Positions 25,825 to 36,335 of a stretch of 64,000 nucleotides of DNA are shown piece by piece. Source of the DNA: Bacillus massilinigeriensis. GTDB taxonomy: Bacteria > Bacillota > Bacilli > Bacillales > Cytobacillaceae. A program made the position numbers and the translations under genes. The stretch lies in assembly GCF_900117315.1 (NCBI RefSeq), contig NZ_LT630337.1, forward strand, positions 2,260,502-2,324,501, read 5' to 3'. Each line of letters begins with the position of its first letter. Position 1 is the first letter of the stretch. The notes beneath the pieces were generated by a model that worked only from the letters and a program-made list of their open reading frames with translations, was not told the DNA's origin and made no database searches.

Positions 25825-28821
25825 ATGTTTTTCTTCAAAAAAAAGAAACCAAATGTTTCAGATGGCACTTCTTCCAACAGTACAACTGAGCTTAATCAAA
25901 AACAAAATCTTCAATCAAATATAGAATTCACTCAAAAATTAAATTACAAATCTCTATTTGAACATCATACTGATCTTATTTTCACCCTAAATGAAAGTGG
26001 AGATATTCTTGAGGTTAATCAAAAAATTGAAATGCTTGGTTATTCACCAAAGGAAGTTAGTGGATCATTTAATAAATACGTGAAAACGAGTGAATTAAAA
26101 AAGAATTTAGATAAATTTAAGCTAGTATTAGAAGGTTACCCACAAAATTACAACTCGGAATTAATCCATAAAAACGGTCATGAGATAAAAGTTAATATTA
26201 CTTCAGTTCCAATGGTTATTGACGAGAAAATTATTGGCCTATTTGGAATCATCAAAGACATTAGTGAACTAAAAGAAAAAGAACATGCATTATTCAAGGT
26301 TCAAAATAGTCTTGAGCTCGCTCAAAAAATGGTCAAAATCGGTAACTGGGATATTGACATGATTACCGGTAAATCTTACTGGTCCAAGCATCTTTACAAA
26401 ATCTTAGGAGTAAAAATGAATGATGAAGACTCTCCTCCCTCATTTGAAAATTTTCTTGAAATCATTCATCCTAGCGATCGTCTCAGAGTCACAGATGCGA
26501 TTAGGAAGGCACAATTGGATAAAAAAAATTATGAGTTTGAATATCGAGTCATACGATATGATGGTCAAATACGCTATATTTACGAAAAGGTTCAATTATT
26601 TTTCGATGAAAGAAACCAATTAATTCGAAAGATTGGGGTATGTCAGGACATAACAAGGAAGCATCTTGCAGAGGAAGAATTAAGAAAGAATGAAGAACAG
26701 CTTAGAGCTCTCTATAATAACCTGGATGCAGGAATCTGGTCACTGAATATTGAATCAAATCAATTCCATTTTTTGTCAACTGCTATTGAAAATATATGTG
26801 GATATGAGCGTAAAGATATCTATCGAAATTCATTAGTCTAGGAGAATATCATTCATCCCGATGATCGCTCAGAGTATTTATTACTTCAAAAGCAATTATT
26901 AGAAGGGAAGTCCCTCCATCATCAATACCGAATCCTTCATAAAAATGGAGACATTCGTTGGGTGCAGGATCATACAATACCAATCTTAAATCATGAAGGG
27001 AAAGTCGCACAATTATATGGAATGGTTAGTGACATAACCCCTCAAAAAGAATTCGAGGAAAAAATGACCTATCTTGCCTATCACGACTTTTTGACTCATT
27101 TACCTAATGCAAGGTCATTTGAACAAAGATTATCCACTATTGCTGAAGAGTTTAAACGAACAGGTGAAAGGTTCGCTGTTTTATCTATTGATTTAGATCG
27201 TGTTAAACAAATTAATGACTCATTAGGACATGCCATAGGAGATCAACTAATCAAAAGCATGTCAAAAAGAATGTTAAGTTTGTTATCAGATCAACATTTC
27301 CTTGCTCGAATTAGTGGCGATGAGTATGCCATACTATTTACTAATTATGAGAGTCCAGAAGTAATTGCTCATTTTGCAAAAAGTCTCCTTAATAAAATAA
27401 ATGAACCCTTTAAGATCGATTCATATGAGTTATTCTTAACAGCTAGTATTGGTATAAGTATCTTTCCAAATGACAGCAACGATTTCAAAAAAGTATTAAC
27501 TAATGCGCATGCTGCATTAAATCGAGCTAAAGAACTTGGAAAAGATAATTACCAATTCTATTCCCCAACTCACGACATTCTTGCTTATAAGGCTTTTTTA
27601 TTGGAAAAGGACTTACGTCATGCATTAACCAGCAACCAATTTGAACTATATTATCAGCCTAGAATAGATTTAAAGTCCAAAAAGATTATCAGTGCAGAAG
27701 CCTTGATAAGATGGAAACATCCAGATTTGGGTCTTGTCTCACCTGGGGAATTTATTTCATTAGCAGAAGAATCTGGCTTTATAATCGAAATAGGGAAATG
27801 GGTCATTCTCCATGTATGTGAACAAATAAAAAAATGGCAGCAGGAATTAAAACCAGTCGTTCCAATTTCGATTAATTTATCCTCCAAAAGTTTACAAAAA
27901 TACAATTGGAAGACTTCCCTTAGCCATATTCTTAATCAAACAAACGTGGATCCTACATTACTTGAATTTGAGATTACCGAAAATACAATATTGCATAAAG
28001 AGGAAGTCATTGAAAAAGCGATTGGATATATTAAGGATCTTGGAGTCAAGCTTTCATTAGATGATTTCGGGACAGGCTATGCATCCATCACAAATTTAAA
28101 ACATTATCAATTTGATTTTATTAAGATTGACCGATCCTTTATTCAAAACATAACGGAAAATAGTCAAGATGGATTAATTGTAAAATCAATGATTCGGCTT
28201 TCACATGATTTAAAAATGAAAGTGGTGGCTGAAGGTGTTGAAACATTAGAACAACTCAAGCTCTTACAGAGTTATGGATGCGATGAGGTACAAGGCTATT
28301 TATTTAGTAAACCTGTTGAACTAGAAAAGTTTGAAAAGCTACTAACTAGCATGATTATCCTTCCTGAAACTCCACGATGCTCCAAGGAGATGAAAGAACG
28401 GAGAAAAAGTCACCGAATTGAGCTACCATTTCCAATTAGCAGTGATATGACGATAGCTCAAATAAAGGGTCAACCCCTCTCTCTTGGGGTATCCGAGATC
28501 ATTATTGATAATATTGGCCGAGGGGGAATACACTTTCTATCTCATATCAAGCTACCAGTTCATTCAGAAGTCATTCTTCAAATTACTATTGAACTATTTG
28601 ATAAAAAAATACAATTACAAGGACATGTTGTTTGGCAGAATGAAATGAAGGATCAAGTTTTTGAGTATGGCTTAAAGTATACTATGATAGATGAAAATCA
28701 ACTGCTTCCTCTATTAGAACAACTTAAAAAGGAATTGCATAAAACCCCGAAATTCCAAAGTCATCATTTAATTACTGAGGACAAAATTCAATATATTGAA
28801 AAGTTAAGGATTAATAATTAA
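25825..28821 (+). pseudogene. PAS-GGDEF-EAL-PilZ cyclic-di-GMP protein interrupted by an amber codon
   Basis: One continuous frame of 999 codons is broken only by TAG at 26839-26841 (codon 339), inside the third PAS domain where SLV-x-ENIIHPDDR normally has Trp (TGG). PAS domains lie at about 40-155, 165-280 and 285-405. GGDEF (about 425-575) has the degenerate motif SGDEY. EAL (about 595-840) is intact, with AEALIRWKHP, LDDFGTGYASITNLK and VVAEGVETLEQ. PilZ (about 855-970) has RRKSHRIELPF and DNIGRGG. Strong GGGGG site before ATG 25825. Downstream codons are undamaged, so it is a recent mutation, readthrough or re-initiation near GTG 26962. Confidence 0.85.
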
Positions 28822-28835
28822 AATTCAGTAAATTC

Positions 28836-28915
28836 AAAAAGGGCATCTTTGAATGAAACTCTCCCCATAAATTAACATACATGGGAAAATTCCCTTCAAC
28901 AGATGACCCTTTTTA
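28836..28915. terminator. Terminator between convergent genes
   Basis: AAAAAGGG-CATC (28836-28847) faces GATGACCCTTTTT (28902-28914), with a second inner pairing of CCCCAT with ATGGG (28863-28884). It serves the PAS gene and trpB from both sides. Confidence 0.7.
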
Positions 28916-28918
28916 AAT

Positions 28919-30085
28919 TTATTTATTTAACATATGAAAAACCTGCTCAACATCCTTATCCCCACGACCAGACAGATTTACTATTAGCACATCATCCTTA
29001 GATAATTGTTTGGCAAGTTTTATTGCATGAGCAACTGCATGAGAACTTTCAAGAGCTGGAATAATTCCCTCTGTCTTACTTAGCAATTGGAATGCATCTA
29101 AAGCTTCCTTCCCACTTGCCGTGACATACTCTGCTCTTCCACTTACCTTTAAATAGCTATGCTCAGGGCCTACACCAGGGTAATCAAGACCTGCAGCAAT
29201 CGAAAAAGTTGGTTGCGGCTCCCCTTTTTCGTCTAATAGTGTTAAACATTTGAATCCATGGATAACAGCTGGAACTCCTTGACTTAAAGTTGGTGCTTCC
29301 TCCGGCTCAACACCAATCAAACGAACCTCTTGATCATCAAGATAATGAGCAAACGCACCAATAGCATTGCTTCCTCCACCGGCACATGCTATTACAGCTG
29401 TTGGGAGTCTACCTTCCTTTTCAAGAATTTGCCGTTTTGATTCCTCACTAATTATTGCTTGAAAATGCTTGACCATCGTAGGATATGGATGAGGACCAAC
29501 GGCAGAACCAAGTAGATAGAAGGTATTTTTGTAATTTTGGACCAAGTCATTTAATGCCTCATCTACTGCATCCTTTAACCGCCCCTGCCCTTTTTCCACA
29601 GGCACAACCTTAGCGCCTAATAATTCCATTCTAAAAACATTTAATGCTTGACGCTCCGTGTCAACCTTTCCCATATAAATGACACATTCCATTCCAAACA
29701 TGGCACAAGCGGTTGCTGTTGCAACACCGTGTTGACCTGCACCAGTTTCGGCAATAATTCTTTTTGCTCCCATCCTTTTGGCTAATAATATTTGACCAAT
29801 GGCATTATTTATTTTATGAGCACCGGTATGGTTCAAATCTTCTCTTTTGAGATAGATTTTTGCACCACCTAATTGCTTTGTTAAATTGTGTGCAAAGGTT
29901 AATGGATTTTCTCTTCCCACATATTCCTTCAAGTAATAATTTAATTCCTCTTTAAATTCTGGGTCATCCATAAATCGGAGAAATTGCTCCTCTAAATAAT
30001 CCATAACCTCCTGAAGGTCTGGCGGAACAAAGCTCCCTCCAAATTCACCAAAATAACCCTTATTGCCTATGCTCGTGCTCGTCAT
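28919..30085 (-). CDS. trpB: Tryptophan synthase beta subunit
   Basis: A 388-residue PLP enzyme that condenses indole with serine. PLP-binding Lys lies in [13 protein letters not shown], the catalytic Glu region in [13 protein letters not shown], the phosphate loop in [10 protein letters not shown], and the C-terminal [13 protein letters not shown] is complete. The gene is solitary: no trpA or other trp gene is adjacent and no T-box or TRAP leader is seen upstream. The start is ambiguous. ATG 30085 lies 11 nt after GGAG and gives a usual N-terminus; ATG 30106 has no ribosome site. Confidence 0.93.
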   Translation of the reverse strand: MTSTSIGNKGYFGEFGGSFVPPDLQEVMDYLEEQFLRFMDDPEFKEELNYYLKEYVGRENPLTFAHNLTKQLGGAKIYLKREDLNHTGAHKINNAIGQILLAKRMGAKRIIAETGAGQHGVATATACAMFGMECVIYMGKVDTERQALNVFRMELLGAKVVPVEKGQGRLKDAVDEALNDLVQNYKNTFYLLGSAVGPHPYPTMVKHFQAIISEESKRQILEKEGRLPTAVIACAGGGSNAIGAFAHYLDDQEVRLIGVEPEEAPTLSQGVPAVIHGFKCLTLLDEKGEPQPTFSIAAGLDYPGVGPEHSYLKVSGRAEYVTASGKEALDAFQLLSKTEGIIPALESSHAVAHAIKLAKQLSKDDVLIVNLSGRGDKDVEQVFHMLNK

Positions 30086-30198
30086 TCTCTGCTCTACTCC
30101 TCTCATTTACGATTTTCATCAATCATTTTAATTATAAGATAATTTTCTAAATATTCCAATATTTATTTCGGTATTTATTTCTTTACTAAATTACAAAT

Positions 30199-30236
30199 AT
30201 AAAGAAAGGATGGAACAATAATCACCGTCCATCCCA
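30199..30236 (-). terminator. Terminator after the GH65 gene
   Basis: On the minus strand GGATGG and CCATCC (30229-30234 and 30208-30213) pair and run into TTTCTTTATA. Confidence 0.75.
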
Positions 30237-30248
30237 CATAAAGGTTAG

Positions 30249-32543
30249 CTATCTTTCTTTTCTTAGCATGATTTCAGTCGTTTGATTCTTCCCAACGATA
30301 TATTCAACTTCATATATTTTTATTGTCAAAGAATCCCCTTTTTCGATAATTAAGGAGATACGATCCTTTTTGATCGTCACTCGTAGCATGGAGCCTTGGA
30401 ACTGAATTGGAAACGATAATGACTCCCATTTTTCAGGAATGGAGGGGGTAAAGGATAACCCTGTTTCCTTAATACGAAGACCAGCGAATCCAAAGACAAT
30501 CGCCATCCAGGCCCCTCCCATATTGGCCATATGAAGACCATCCTTTGTATTTCCGTGAGTATTATCTAAGTCTAGACGCGCAGTTTCAATAAAGTAATTG
30601 TATGCCTTTTCAAAATATCCAATTTTACTTGCCATGATACTAAAGATACATGTTGACAACGAGGAATCATGGGTTGTCACTTTTTCATAATAATCAAATG
30701 ACTTCTTCATTATCTGAAAATCCTGTTCATCCTCTAATAGGAAATGAGCTAATACAGTATCTGCCTGCTTACATACCTGATAGCGGTACAGTGTAAGTGG
30801 ATGATAATGTAATAAAAGTGGATAATGATCATCAGGAGTATGATCAAAATCCCATACTGCTTTGTGTAGAAAAGAATCATCCTGAGGATTAATTCCTAGA
30901 TTCTCATCGTACGGCAAATACATATGTTGAGCAGCTCGCTCCCATGCTAAAGCTTCTTCATCTCCTATTCCAATTCGCCTTTGCAATTGGGTATATTGTA
31001 CCGGAGCTTCATATTTTAAGTACCAATAGGCTTTTGCAGCAAAGGTTAAGTTATGTTTAGCCATCACGTTCGTATAATAGTTATTGTTAATAAGACATGT
31101 ATACTCGTCCGGTCCTGTAACTGCATCAATTTTAAACTGATCCTGATCGAAATGACCTACTTCTAACCATAACCTTGCAGTTTCTATTAATACTTCCGAA
31201 CCAAAATCCTTCAAGAAGTCGTGATCCTGTGTCGCAAAGAAATACTGAATAAAGCTATAGGCAATATCTGCACTTATATGATATTGCGCTGACCCAGATG
31301 GATAGTAAGAGGAGCATTCTGTTCCAGATATCGTTCTCCAAGGGAACAAAGCTCCTTTTTTATGCCCCATTTCCTTCGCATGATCTCTCGCTGCATCTAA
31401 TATGGAATACCGATAAAGTAGCAGCTGCTTAGCCAATTCAGGTTTTGTTAGTAGAAATACTGGGAAAATAAAGATTTCAGTATCCCAAAAATAGTGTCCC
31501 TCATAACCTTCACCTGATAACCCTTTAGCAGCAATATTAGAATGAGGATCTCGACCAGTTGACTGAAGTAAATGATATAAATTAAATCGGATTCCCTCTT
31601 GTAGTTTTAGATCTCCCTTAATTTGAATATCTGCATGACTCCAAAAATCACTTAAATAAGTCTCTTGTTCCCTTAATGCGCCTTCAAACGAAATTTCCTT
31701 TTGAAGTTCAATTGCTTTTTGAATGGGCTGATCTCCATGGCGAAGAGTATCAGTAAAGACACTTCTTTTTGTAAAAACAGTTTTGGATAGAAGGTGAAAA
31801 CTAAAAGTTGAAGAAATGGATAAATCATGATTGACATGTTGTATTTCTGCTTTTCTATTAATATCATAAGTAACCGAACATGCAGACTTTAATTTTGACT
31901 CTAATGTCTCAACTTCAATGGCGGGAATTTCTTTTTCTACTTGAATATTCGTCACTTGTAGCCTTTTCGCATGTCCAGAGGCTACTCTCGGATCTGTAGG
32001 GTCAATATAATTCGAAACATCCCCATTAACCACAGAGCATATCTTTACTTTTCCTTTATAATTAATAGGCTCAATAATAATTTCTTGAATAAATAATTCT
32101 AGATTTGTTAAAGATACTAATCGTTTGAAATGAAGTTTCACTTCTTTTCCAGATGGGGACCTCCAGTGAACAATTCTTTCTGTGAATCCTTTATCTAAAT
32201 GAAGCTTTCGTTCATAGGATAAGATATCTCCAGATTCCCCAAATATTGAAAACCATTCTTCTATACCATCATGCTCTAGAGCTATTAGAACCGTTTGGCT
32301 ATCAATGATATTAAGCAGCTTTTGCTGTGTATCTGGAAATCCATAATGCTTTTCACCATATGGAATTTCAACAATATCATGAAAAGCATTAATATACGTC
32401 CCACGGATCGTTTTAGAGTCCTTCGTATACCCTTCCTCAAAATTTCCTCTTACCCCCAAATAACCATTCCCTGTGGAAAATAAACTTTCTTCTATTAAGA
32501 GGTTATCTAAGTTGTAGTTTTCTGACTTAATTGCCCATGACAT
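30249..32543 (-). CDS. Glycoside hydrolase family 65 disaccharide phosphorylase
   Basis: A 764-residue GH65 enzyme, the family of maltose, trehalose, kojibiose and related inverting phosphorylases. The (alpha/alpha)6 barrel carries GHYFWDTEIFIFPVFLLT, GALFPWRTISGTECSSYYPS and AVTGPDEYTCLINNNYYTN, whose Glu is the general acid. The beta-sandwich C-terminus includes TKDGLHMANMGGAWMAIVFG. It is encoded downstream of an ABC sugar importer, separated by a terminator, and has a LacI-type palindrome 74-87 nt before its ATG. Together these suggest import of an alpha-glucosidic disaccharide followed by intracellular phosphorolysis. Which disaccharide cannot be read. Confidence 0.9.
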   Translation of the reverse strand: MSWAIKSENYNLDNLLIEESLFSTGNGYLGVRGNFEEGYTKDSKTIRGTYINAFHDIVEIPYGEKHYGFPDTQQKLLNIIDSQTVLIALEHDGIEEWFSIFGESGDILSYERKLHLDKGFTERIVHWRSPSGKEVKLHFKRLVSLTNLELFIQEIIIEPINYKGKVKICSVVNGDVSNYIDPTDPRVASGHAKRLQVTNIQVEKEIPAIEVETLESKLKSACSVTYDINRKAEIQHVNHDLSISSTFSFHLLSKTVFTKRSVFTDTLRHGDQPIQKAIELQKEISFEGALREQETYLSDFWSHADIQIKGDLKLQEGIRFNLYHLLQSTGRDPHSNIAAKGLSGEGYEGHYFWDTEIFIFPVFLLTKPELAKQLLLYRYSILDAARDHAKEMGHKKGALFPWRTISGTECSSYYPSGSAQYHISADIAYSFIQYFFATQDHDFLKDFGSEVLIETARLWLEVGHFDQDQFKIDAVTGPDEYTCLINNNYYTNVMAKHNLTFAAKAYWYLKYEAPVQYTQLQRRIGIGDEEALAWERAAQHMYLPYDENLGINPQDDSFLHKAVWDFDHTPDDHYPLLLHYHPLTLYRYQVCKQADTVLAHFLLEDEQDFQIMKKSFDYYEKVTTHDSSLSTCIFSIMASKIGYFEKAYNYFIETARLDLDNTHGNTKDGLHMANMGGAWMAIVFGFAGLRIKETGLSFTPSIPEKWESLSFPIQFQGSMLRVTIKKDRISLIIEKGDSLTIKIYEVEYIVGKNQTTEIMLRKER

Positions 32544-32616
32544 ATTCGGACACCTCTTTTGATGTATTCTTAGATATTATTCTTACTATTGATTCCTTTA
32601 ATAAGTTAATAATTTA

Positions 32617-32630
32617 CGTAAACGTTTACG
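32617..32630. promoter_or_regulatory. LacI-type operator palindrome
   Basis: CGTAAACGTTTACG is a perfect 14-bp palindrome of the LacI/GalR operator type. It lies upstream of the GH65 gene and after the terminator of the importer operon. A LacI-family repressor or CcpA is the likely ligand; no LacI gene is in the window. Confidence 0.65.
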
Positions 32631-32654
32631 TTTGTGGATTAAGATATAAATTAA

Positions 32655-32708
32655 ATAAGAAGGCTATCGCAAAAAATACCTTACTGTATTGTTTTGAGAT
32701 AGCCTTTC
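32655..32708 (-). terminator. Terminator after the sugar importer operon
   Basis: AAGGCTATC (32660-32668) pairs with GATAGCCTT (32698-32706) around a 29-nt loop, followed on the minus strand by an AT-rich tail. It lies 46 nt after the last permease gene. Confidence 0.65.
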
Positions 32709-32753
32709 CTCTCCCTTTTTCCTCTAGGAAATATCCTTCTGGTAATATCGGAA

Positions 32754-33587
32754 TTATTCCTTTACACCGCCAGAGGTAAGTCCCGATACGATTTGCTTTT
32801 GGAAAAATAGAACAATGATTAATGTTGGAATAGTAACAATAGCAGTTGCCGCGGATACCTCTCCCCAAAGAATTTCAAATTGTGTTCTTAAAAATGAGAT
32901 CCCTACCGGTACAGTATGATATTTTTGATCTGGGTTCATTGTAATCGTTAAAAGGAACTCATTCCATGCAGCAATAAAGGTTATGATCGCAGTTGTGAAT
33001 ACACCTGGTGCTGCAAGTGGAAAGATAACCTTCCACAATATTTGCAGGGATGTCGCCCCATCAATTCTTGCAGATTCTTCTAATGCCAGTGGAATCTGAT
33101 TAAAATGAGTCACCAGTATCCAAACAGCCATTGGAAGAGTAATTGTTGAGAATGGTAATACAATCGCGTAGCTATTTAACCAATCTAGGTGCAAAAACAA
33201 GTTATACACTGGTCCAGTAATAATCATTTGTGGGAACATAGATACCGCTAAGATAAGACCAAGTAGTAAATTTTTTCCCTTAAAATCAAAGCGAGAAATT
33301 GCATACGCTGTAAAGGTTGCCACAATAATGACGTAAACGGTGGTTGTAGTCGCTACAATTAAACTATTTTTAACTGCGTTTAGTATTCCTTTATCAAATA
33401 ATACAATCATGTAGTTTTTTAGAGTTGGTGCATCGGGTATAACCCTAAAAGCTCCATCTCCAAAGATTTCTCCTGATGTTTTAAAGGAGGTTACAAATAC
33501 CCAAAAGAACGGGAATACCATCGCAAACAAATAGACGATGACAAAAATCCCAAACGTGATCCAAAGCTTCCGTTTTGCAGATTTCAT
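32754..33587 (-). CDS. Sugar ABC transporter permease (MalG-like)
   Basis: A 277-residue membrane permease with six hydrophobic segments and the EAA loop EESARIDGATSLQILWKVIFP. The conserved ending GLTSGGVKE is typical of MalG-type permeases. It lies 15 nt after the MalF-like permease gene, with GGAGGG before the ATG. No ATPase gene is in this operon, so a shared MsmK/MalK-type ATPase encoded elsewhere must energise it. Confidence 0.93.
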   Translation of the reverse strand: MKSAKRKLWITFGIFVIVYLFAMVFPFFWVFVTSFKTSGEIFGDGAFRVIPDAPTLKNYMIVLFDKGILNAVKNSLIVATTTTVYVIIVATFTAYAISRFDFKGKNLLLGLILAVSMFPQMIITGPVYNLFLHLDWLNSYAIVLPFSTITLPMAVWILVTHFNQIPLALEESARIDGATSLQILWKVIFPLAAPGVFTTAIITFIAAWNEFLLTITMNPDQKYHTVPVGISFLRTQFEILWGEVSAATAIVTIPTLIIVLFFQKQIVSGLTSGGVKE

Positions 33588-33602
33588 CCTAATAGCCCTC
33601 CT

Positions 33603-34817
33603 TTAGCTTTTCTCCATTAAGTTAGTTCCGAGTACTTTGACAAAAATAACTGCAATGATTGCAACACATAGGAACATCAGCATAACAACAACAGAACCAT
33701 AACCAAAGTTAGTTTGAGCAAACATAACTTTATAGGTGTAGATTGATAATGTCTCCGTTGCTCCGCCTGGTCCACCACCTGTTAATACGTAAATTAAGTC
33801 AAAGACGCGGAAAGCATCTAAAGTCCTAAATAACAAAGCAACTAGGATGGAAGGTTTTAGAAGTGGTAAAGTTACTCGGAAGAATGATTGAATTTTACCC
33901 GCTCCATCAATGGACGCTGCCTCATATAATGCAGGAGATATATTTTGTAGTCCCGCGAGTAGCAATAGTGCCATATAAGGAGTCGTTTTCCAAACATCGG
34001 CTAATATGGTGGAGGTCATTGCTCCAGCCCCAGATAATAATAGATTTCTAGAGTCTTCTACTAGACCAAGATTCTCAAAGAACATTGCGATAATCCCGCT
34101 ATTACCATCATATAAGTAACTCCACATTAAGGCAGCAACTGCCGTAGGAATAGCCCAAGGTATTAAGGATGTCGTCCGAATGATTCCTCTTCCAAACATA
34201 GCCTTGTTTAGGATTAAAGCGAGACCCAATCCGAGCACAAACTCTAAGAATACAGATACGAGGGTAAATAACAAGGTATTCCAAAAAGCAATACCAATCC
34301 TTTCATCTGTTAATGCCTTCTTGTAACCGTCTAGACCGATAAAGTTGGAAGGAATAATACTATTTTGAAAATCATCAATGAGATCAGGTAAATCTTGTTT
34401 ATGAATAAGTTCATATTTTTGGTTTAAATCCTTCACTAAAGCACGGGAATCTTTATATAACTTTTCGATTTCAGCTCTTTGATCCTTACTAATTTTTATA
34501 ACCTTTTTTTCATTCTTATATTGATCAGCTGTTTCATTTACACGACTAACAATTTTTGCAATGTTTTCCTTGTCTGTTGTATCATTGATGTTATTAGCCT
34601 CTTCTTCTAAAAACATTGAAACATACAATGAAGTTTCACTATATAAATCGACGTTGAAACGTTCGTTTACGTATAAGCCTGATTTTTGCTGATCATTTAA
34701 TTGATAGTCAAAAAATGTATAGGCAAAGGATTGAACGACTGGCCATAAGGAGAATACACCTAATAATACTAAAAGCGGAACAAGAAATAGAAATCCCTTA
34801 AACCCAAGTTTTTTCAT
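33603..34817 (-). CDS. Sugar ABC transporter permease (MalF-like) with extracytoplasmic insert
   Basis: A 404-residue permease. The first membrane helix is at about residues 7-28. A roughly 140-residue hydrophilic, coiled-coil-prone region rich in Lys, Asp and Asn then precedes the remaining membrane segments, from about residue 175. This insert is comparable in position with the periplasmic P2 loop of MalF but not obviously related. The EAA loop is YEAASIDGAGKIQSFFRVTLP. I chose ATG 34817 because AAAGGGTG lies 8-9 nt before it; GTG 34826 overlaps that site. Confidence 0.9.
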   Translation of the reverse strand: MKKLGFKGFLFLVPLLVLLGVFSLWPVVQSFAYTFFDYQLNDQQKSGLYVNERFNVDLYSETSLYVSMFLEEEANNINDTTDKENIAKIVSRVNETADQYKNEKKVIKISKDQRAEIEKLYKDSRALVKDLNQKYELIHKQDLPDLIDDFQNSIIPSNFIGLDGYKKALTDERIGIAFWNTLLFTLVSVFLEFVLGLGLALILNKAMFGRGIIRTTSLIPWAIPTAVAALMWSYLYDGNSGIIAMFFENLGLVEDSRNLLLSGAGAMTSTILADVWKTTPYMALLLLAGLQNISPALYEAASIDGAGKIQSFFRVTLPLLKPSILVALLFRTLDAFRVFDLIYVLTGGGPGGATETLSIYTYKVMFAQTNFGYGSVVVMLMFLCVAIIAVIFVKVLGTNLMEKS

Positions 34818-34896
34818 GCTATTCACCCTTTCTTGGAGAGAGAAGAAAGTAACAATTTTCTATTGTTCATCGTAAGAAAATTGTAATCTATGATGA

Positions 34897-34935
34897 TAAA
34901 AAGGCTCTAACCAGAAATCATTAGAGCCTTTTCTT
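34897..34935 (-). terminator. Intercistronic terminator between the binding-protein and permease genes
   Basis: AAAAGGCTCTAA (34899-34910) pairs with TTAGAGCCTTTT (34921-34932). It lies inside the importer operon and probably lets only part of the transcripts continue, giving more binding protein than permease. Confidence 0.8.
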
Positions 34936-34960
34936 GTCTCCAAAACATTATTCTCAATAA

Positions 34961-36223
34961 TTATTCCGCTTTAACTGCTTCTTCAATTTTTGAAACAGCT
35001 TCATCTAAGCCACTACCAGAGCTTAAGTATTTATGTGCATTAACTTGAATAGTATCTGATACTTTAGAGTAATCTGGAGATACTGGACGTGCGATAGTTT
35101 CTTTTAATGCATTTTGGAAACCTTCATAGCCTAACATTTCATTAGCAGCTTTTACTTCATCATTTTCTAATAAAGAATTGAATCCTGGTAAGTATCCGCC
35201 TGTTGTTGACATAATTTTTTGTCCTTCTTCACCAGCAGCGAATTGAATGAATTCCCATGCTCCTTCAGCATTTTCAGAAGCTTTGTTAATGCTTAATAAC
35301 CAACCACCAACAGCACCGCCATTTGGAAGTGGAGCAATACCTACTTGGTCAACAGCTAATTTTACGCCATCTTCTTTTCCTTTAATACGACCGAAAGCAT
35401 ATGGCCAGTTACGTTCGAAGACTGCTTTTCCTTGTTCGAAGGCTACGTGAGATTCACCTTCCATATAGTTCAAGATATTTTTAGGAGTGAATTTTGCAGT
35501 AGCGAATTTATACATTGTTTCAAGTCCGCCAGCAAGATCTTGATATGATTTTGAAAATTCAGTAAGGTTAACTGTTAACCCTTCATATTGCTTAGATTGG
35601 TATGCTAGACCAATATTTGTACCATCTTTACCAGTATACTTCTCTGCCATTGCATAAAGATCATCGTAAGTATAATCTCCGCTTTCAAGCTTCGCAGCAT
35701 CTTCTGAGCTTACGATATCTTTACGGAAGTAAAGTAATCCTAAGTCAGGGAAGAATGGAAGTGTGTATTGTTTTCCTTTATAATTACCTGAAGCCATAGA
35801 ACCTGAGTTAAAGTCTTCTTTATTCATTTCTGCTTTTTGCATATTCACATCAATTGGTTCTAAATAACCTGCACCAGCAAATTCACCAGCCCATACAACG
35901 TCAAGAGACATGACATCATATTCACTTGATCCACTAGATAGGGAGTTTAATAGCTGATCATGCATTTGTGCAGAATCATTTGTCATTTCTACCCATTCAA
36001 CATCATATTTTTCATTAGATTTATTAAATTCATCAATCAAAGCTTGTGTTGCAGGAGTATTATCATTTTGTGCAGCAAACTTTAACACCACTTGCTCTTC
36101 TGTTTTTGTGTCTTTTGTACCTTCATCCTTGCTTTTGTCACTGCCTGAGTCGCTGTTACAGCCGACTAATGCTAAACTGGAAACTAATGATAGCGCTATC
36201 AACTTTGTTTTAAAACTTTTCAT
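34961..36223 (-). CDS. Sugar ABC transporter substrate-binding lipoprotein
   Basis: A 420-residue family 1 extracellular solute-binding protein. The signal peptide ends in the lipobox LALVGC, so Cys22 is lipidated and anchored to the outer face of the membrane. A Ser/Asp/Lys linker follows. EWVEM and ALIDEFNKSNEKYDVEW belong to the first lobe, and QGKAVFERNWPYAFGRIKG and GGWLLSINKASENAEGAWEFIQF to the hinge and second lobe, as in trehalose/maltose binders. It is the first gene of the importer operon and divergent from the AraC-type regulator, 112 bp apart. Confidence 0.93.
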   Translation of the reverse strand: MKSFKTKLIALSLVSSLALVGCNSDSGSDKSKDEGTKDTKTEEQVVLKFAAQNDNTPATQALIDEFNKSNEKYDVEWVEMTNDSAQMHDQLLNSLSSGSSEYDVMSLDVVWAGEFAGAGYLEPIDVNMQKAEMNKEDFNSGSMASGNYKGKQYTLPFFPDLGLLYFRKDIVSSEDAAKLESGDYTYDDLYAMAEKYTGKDGTNIGLAYQSKQYEGLTVNLTEFSKSYQDLAGGLETMYKFATAKFTPKNILNYMEGESHVAFEQGKAVFERNWPYAFGRIKGKEDGVKLAVDQVGIAPLPNGGAVGGWLLSINKASENAEGAWEFIQFAAGEEGQKIMSTTGGYLPGFNSLLENDEVKAANEMLGYEGFQNALKETIARPVSPDYSKVSDTIQVNAHKYLSSGSGLDEAVSKIEEAVKAE

Positions 36224-36335
36224 ACTTTAGTTCCTCCTTTTTATAACATGTCTTTATTTTAATGGTAAAATAATTACAGTTATATTAAAAATATTAAGTT
36301 TTTATTAATAATTTAATGTAAATGAGGGCTTTAAA

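Noticed and set aside
26839-26841. TAG as pyrrolysine or programmed recoding
   Set aside because: No pyl genes or recoding signal are visible, and the expected residue is Trp (one G-to-A change). A point mutation is simpler.
32617-32630. CcpA cre site before the GH65 gene
   Set aside because: The palindrome CGTAAACGTTTACG lacks the TG...CA ends of the cre consensus, so it is listed as a LacI-type operator in general.
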